Source of the DNA: Sulfurimonas sp. RIFOXYD12_FULL_33_39
GTDB taxonomy: Bacteria; Campylobacterota; Campylobacteria; Campylobacterales; Sulfurimonadaceae
Direction of reading: 5' to 3'
Length of the DNA stretch: 64,000 nucleotides
Assembly (NCBI GenBank): GCA_001829785.1
Contig: MICF01000004.1
Coordinates: 186,001 to 250,000, forward strand
Below are positions 62,343-64,000 of the stretch, piece by piece. The notes beneath the pieces were generated by a model. The model did not search any database and was not told the origin of the DNA. It saw only the letters and a program-made list of their open reading frames with translations. Made by a program: the position numbers and the translations under genes. How positions within the stretch are numbered: the first letter of the stretch is position 1; the number at the start of each line of letters is the position of its first letter.

Positions 62343-64000
62343 TTTACAAAATCAGGAGCTTCCATACACTATGGAAGTCGGAAGCGGATCAAAAACTTTA
62401 CTGATTACGTTTGCCGGGATAAGCGGTGCTATCGGGCTATACCCTTTTGAATTTTTTAAAATAACACAAGGTTTTGAGATTGATAAAATATTTATAAGGG
62501 ATTTTGAACAATCTTGGTATCACAAAGGAATGAGAGGAATAAGCGATTCAATTGAAACAACCGCAAAATATCTTAAATCAATTATAAAATCGCATAATTA
62601 TAAAAAAGTAGTATGTCTAGGAAACTCTATGGGAGGATATGCTGCTATTGTAATTGGACATCTAATAAAGGCAGATATGGTACTCGCTTTTGCGCCTCAA
62701 ACATTTTTAGATACGAAAAATAGACAAAAATACAGTGACAATCGCTGGGAAGAGCAGATATCGAGGCTGCCGAAACGGATTGATGAAAAATATCTTGATT
62801 TATCTAAACTATTAATTTCATTAAACGATAAAACCAAAATAAATATTTATTACTCACTTGATGAGAGAATAGATGTAGAACATGTAAATAAAATTAAGAA
62901 ATTTAAAAATGTAAATCTTTATCCATACAAGGATGGCGGACACCAATTGGTTCAGTTATTACGAAAAAACGGTGATTTATATAGAATTCTTCGCAATACT
63001 TTAACAAAATTCAGCGAAGACAGAATAGCTGCGGTATTTGATGATATAGAAAATAACTATACTCTTGAAGAGTCTCTTGAGAGAAACAGTGTAAAAAAAG
63101 ATACCTTTTTAAAATACAATAGTATTTATAAAAACTCTCATGACTTTAAAGGGAGTATCTTAGAGAAATTTTTTAAATCAATAGAAAAAGAGGCAATCAA
63201 AGAGGGCTTATATAAAGTTGTCGATAATTTTATAAAAAATACAAAAGTACACTCTTTGGAGATATGCACGCAATGGTTTAATAAAGATAAAAAAACATCG
63301 CATATGTTTGGAACATATATAGATATTAATCATCCAAAATATCTTTTACGCATAAAAGTAGGTACAAAGAATTTACACATAGGCTTGGTAAAATATATAA
63401 AAGAGAATGAATATTACAATATAGTAAAAATGGAGAATAATGATATTGAAAATATTTTAACTTCATACAACAAAAATCTTCCTACAAATCAAAAACTTAC
63501 GCCTAGAAACTGGGGGAGTCTTTGGTGTTCGGTAGATTGCGGCTCAATTTATGATTTAGCTATTAAAGATACTTTTTCATTATTGAATAATTTTACAAAA
63601 AGTAATATTTATAAAAATATTTTTATAGTTTTATTGCAAAATTTGAAAAAAGGAGTATTTATGCAAAATCTTATAAATAAACATATTTTTACACCCGGTC
63701 CCGTAAAAATGTCAGAAGATATATTGGCAATAGGAGGTATGCAAACTCCCTATTTTAGAAACAACGAATTTTCGGAAATTTTACTTGATTGTGAAAAGAA
63801 TTTACTTAAAATAGTTAATGCACCCAAAGATAGCAGAGTTTTGTTTTTAACAGCATCAGGAACGGCTGGAATGGAAGCTACCGCTCAGAACCTTTTAAAT
63901 AAAGAGGATAAGATAGTTGTAATAAACGGCGGAACATTCGGTCAAAGATTTGTTGACATTTGCACTATACACGACTTAAATCATATTGATTTTAAAGTAA
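62320..64000 (+). CDS. Alpha/beta hydrolase-shared domain-class V aminotransferase ORF (runs off window)
   Basis: One open frame of 560 codons without a stop to the window end. Residues 1-230 are an alpha/beta hydrolase with GNSMGGY, a paralogue of the hydrolase unit in the upstream fusion. Residues 316-415 match the C-terminal domain of the Fic-Mur protein (NLHIGLVKYIKEN, SVDCG). From residue 448 on (MQNLINKH) comes a class V aminotransferase (FTPGPV, SGTAGMEA). That Met has its own AAGGAG 5 nt upstream, so the enzyme may be made separately as well as fused. AGGAA sits before the first ATG. The 3' end is outside. Confidence 0.75.
   Translation, partial: MSQKFQNDLQNQELPYTMEVGSGSKTLLITFAGISGAIGLYPFEFFKITQGFEIDKIFIRDFEQSWYHKGMRGISDSIETTAKYLKSIIKSHNYKKVVCLGNSMGGYAAIVIGHLIKADMVLAFAPQTFLDTKNRQKYSDNRWEEQISRLPKRIDEKYLDLSKLLISLNDKTKINIYYSLDERIDVEHVNKIKKFKNVNLYPYKDGGHQLVQLLRKNGDLYRILRNTLTKFSEDRIAAVFDDIENNYTLEESLERNSVKKDTFLKYNSIYKNSHDFKGSILEKFFKSIEKEAIKEGLYKVVDNFIKNTKVHSLEICTQWFNKDKKTSHMFGTYIDINHPKYLLRIKVGTKNLHIGLVKYIKENEYYNIVKMENNDIENILTSYNKNLPTNQKLTPRNWGSLWCSVDCGSIYDLAIKDTFSLLNNFTKSNIYKNIFIVLLQNLKKGVFMQNLINKHIFTPGPVKMSEDILAIGGMQTPYFRNNEFSEILLDCEKNLLKIVNAPKDSRVLFLTASGTAGMEATAQNLLNKEDKIVVINGGTFGQRFVDICTIHDLNHIDFKV
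63650..63663 (+). promoter_or_regulatory. Internal ribosome-binding site before the aminotransferase
   Basis: AAGGAG lies 5 nt before an in-frame ATG at 63661-63663, inside the hydrolase/aminotransferase open frame, and the aminotransferase homology begins there. This suggests an internal start producing a free aminotransferase. Confidence 0.6.

Noticed and set aside
44087..64000. A type I secreted adhesin gene for the LapBC-like transporter
   Set aside because: No long repetitive or RTX-bearing gene is in the window; the substrate is elsewhere.
1..64000. CRISPR arrays, tRNA and rRNA genes
   Set aside because: No regularly spaced direct repeats or recognisable RNA gene sequence was seen on either strand.

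Overview
The window is a chromosomal stretch of an AT-rich Campylobacterota (Epsilonproteobacteria), most likely Sulfurimonas or a close relative. This rests on the Wolinella/Helicobacter-type hydABCDE order, a MutS with a C-terminal HNH nuclease (MutS7 type), LapBC-like type I secretion genes and general codon usage. No tRNA, rRNA or CRISPR array was seen, and no gene-free stretch exceeds 300 bases.

Layout. (1) 1-1279, minus: obgE (cut by the window edge), rpmA, rplU. (2) 1457-11017, minus: a hydrogenase-maturation operon with a nickel-permease-like gene, hypB, hypC, hypD, a KAP-type P-loop NTPase, an aldo/keto reductase, a SixA-like phosphatase, a CHAD protein, hypE, hypX and hypA. (3) 11118-13379, plus: an AT-rich island with a transposase remnant, a type II restriction endonuclease and a cytosine-5 methyltransferase, wedged between the permease and hypF. 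(4) 13376-21609, minus: the group 1b uptake hydrogenase operon hydABCDE followed by hypF. (5) 21853-28798, minus: a second, soluble, HupUV-like [NiFe] hydrogenase with a TetR regulator, preceded by an HD-GYP response regulator and a PAS/GAF histidine kinase. (6) 28943-34558, minus: a TetR-controlled RND efflux system. (7) 34691-40350, minus: mutS7, an M48 lipoprotein peptidase, dapE, a thioredoxin-like protein and ridA. (8) 40565-64000, plus: an OmpA protein, a TolC-OmpA fusion, then a run starting at a near-consensus sigma-54 promoter: LapB-like ABC transporter, HlyD adaptor, LuxR-type regulator and seven genes of an unusual modular cluster that runs off the window end.

The hydrogenase blocks work together. 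Nickel entry and HypA/HypB insertion, CO/CN ligand synthesis by HypCDEF (with HypX as an oxic CO source), and HydD/HydE maturation serve the membrane-bound HydABC. The soluble enzyme lacks a processing tail and probably senses H2 or serves a cytoplasmic role. A palindrome upstream of hydA is a candidate site for the neighbouring TetR protein.

The most novel part is 48199-64000: a Fic domain fused to a Mur ligase, a second Mur ligase fused to a GNAT/DUF2156-like acyltransferase, an HExxH protease-LRR-hydrolase-ATP-grasp fusion, a secreted HExxH protease, and a hydrolase that continues in frame into a class V aminotransferase. Five domain types (propeller, Mur ligase, HExxH protease, alpha/beta hydrolase and an unnamed C-terminal domain) each occur exactly twice. 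This looks like an undescribed, ribosome-independent amide-bond-forming pathway tied to the cell surface and co-located with type I secretion; the product is not known.
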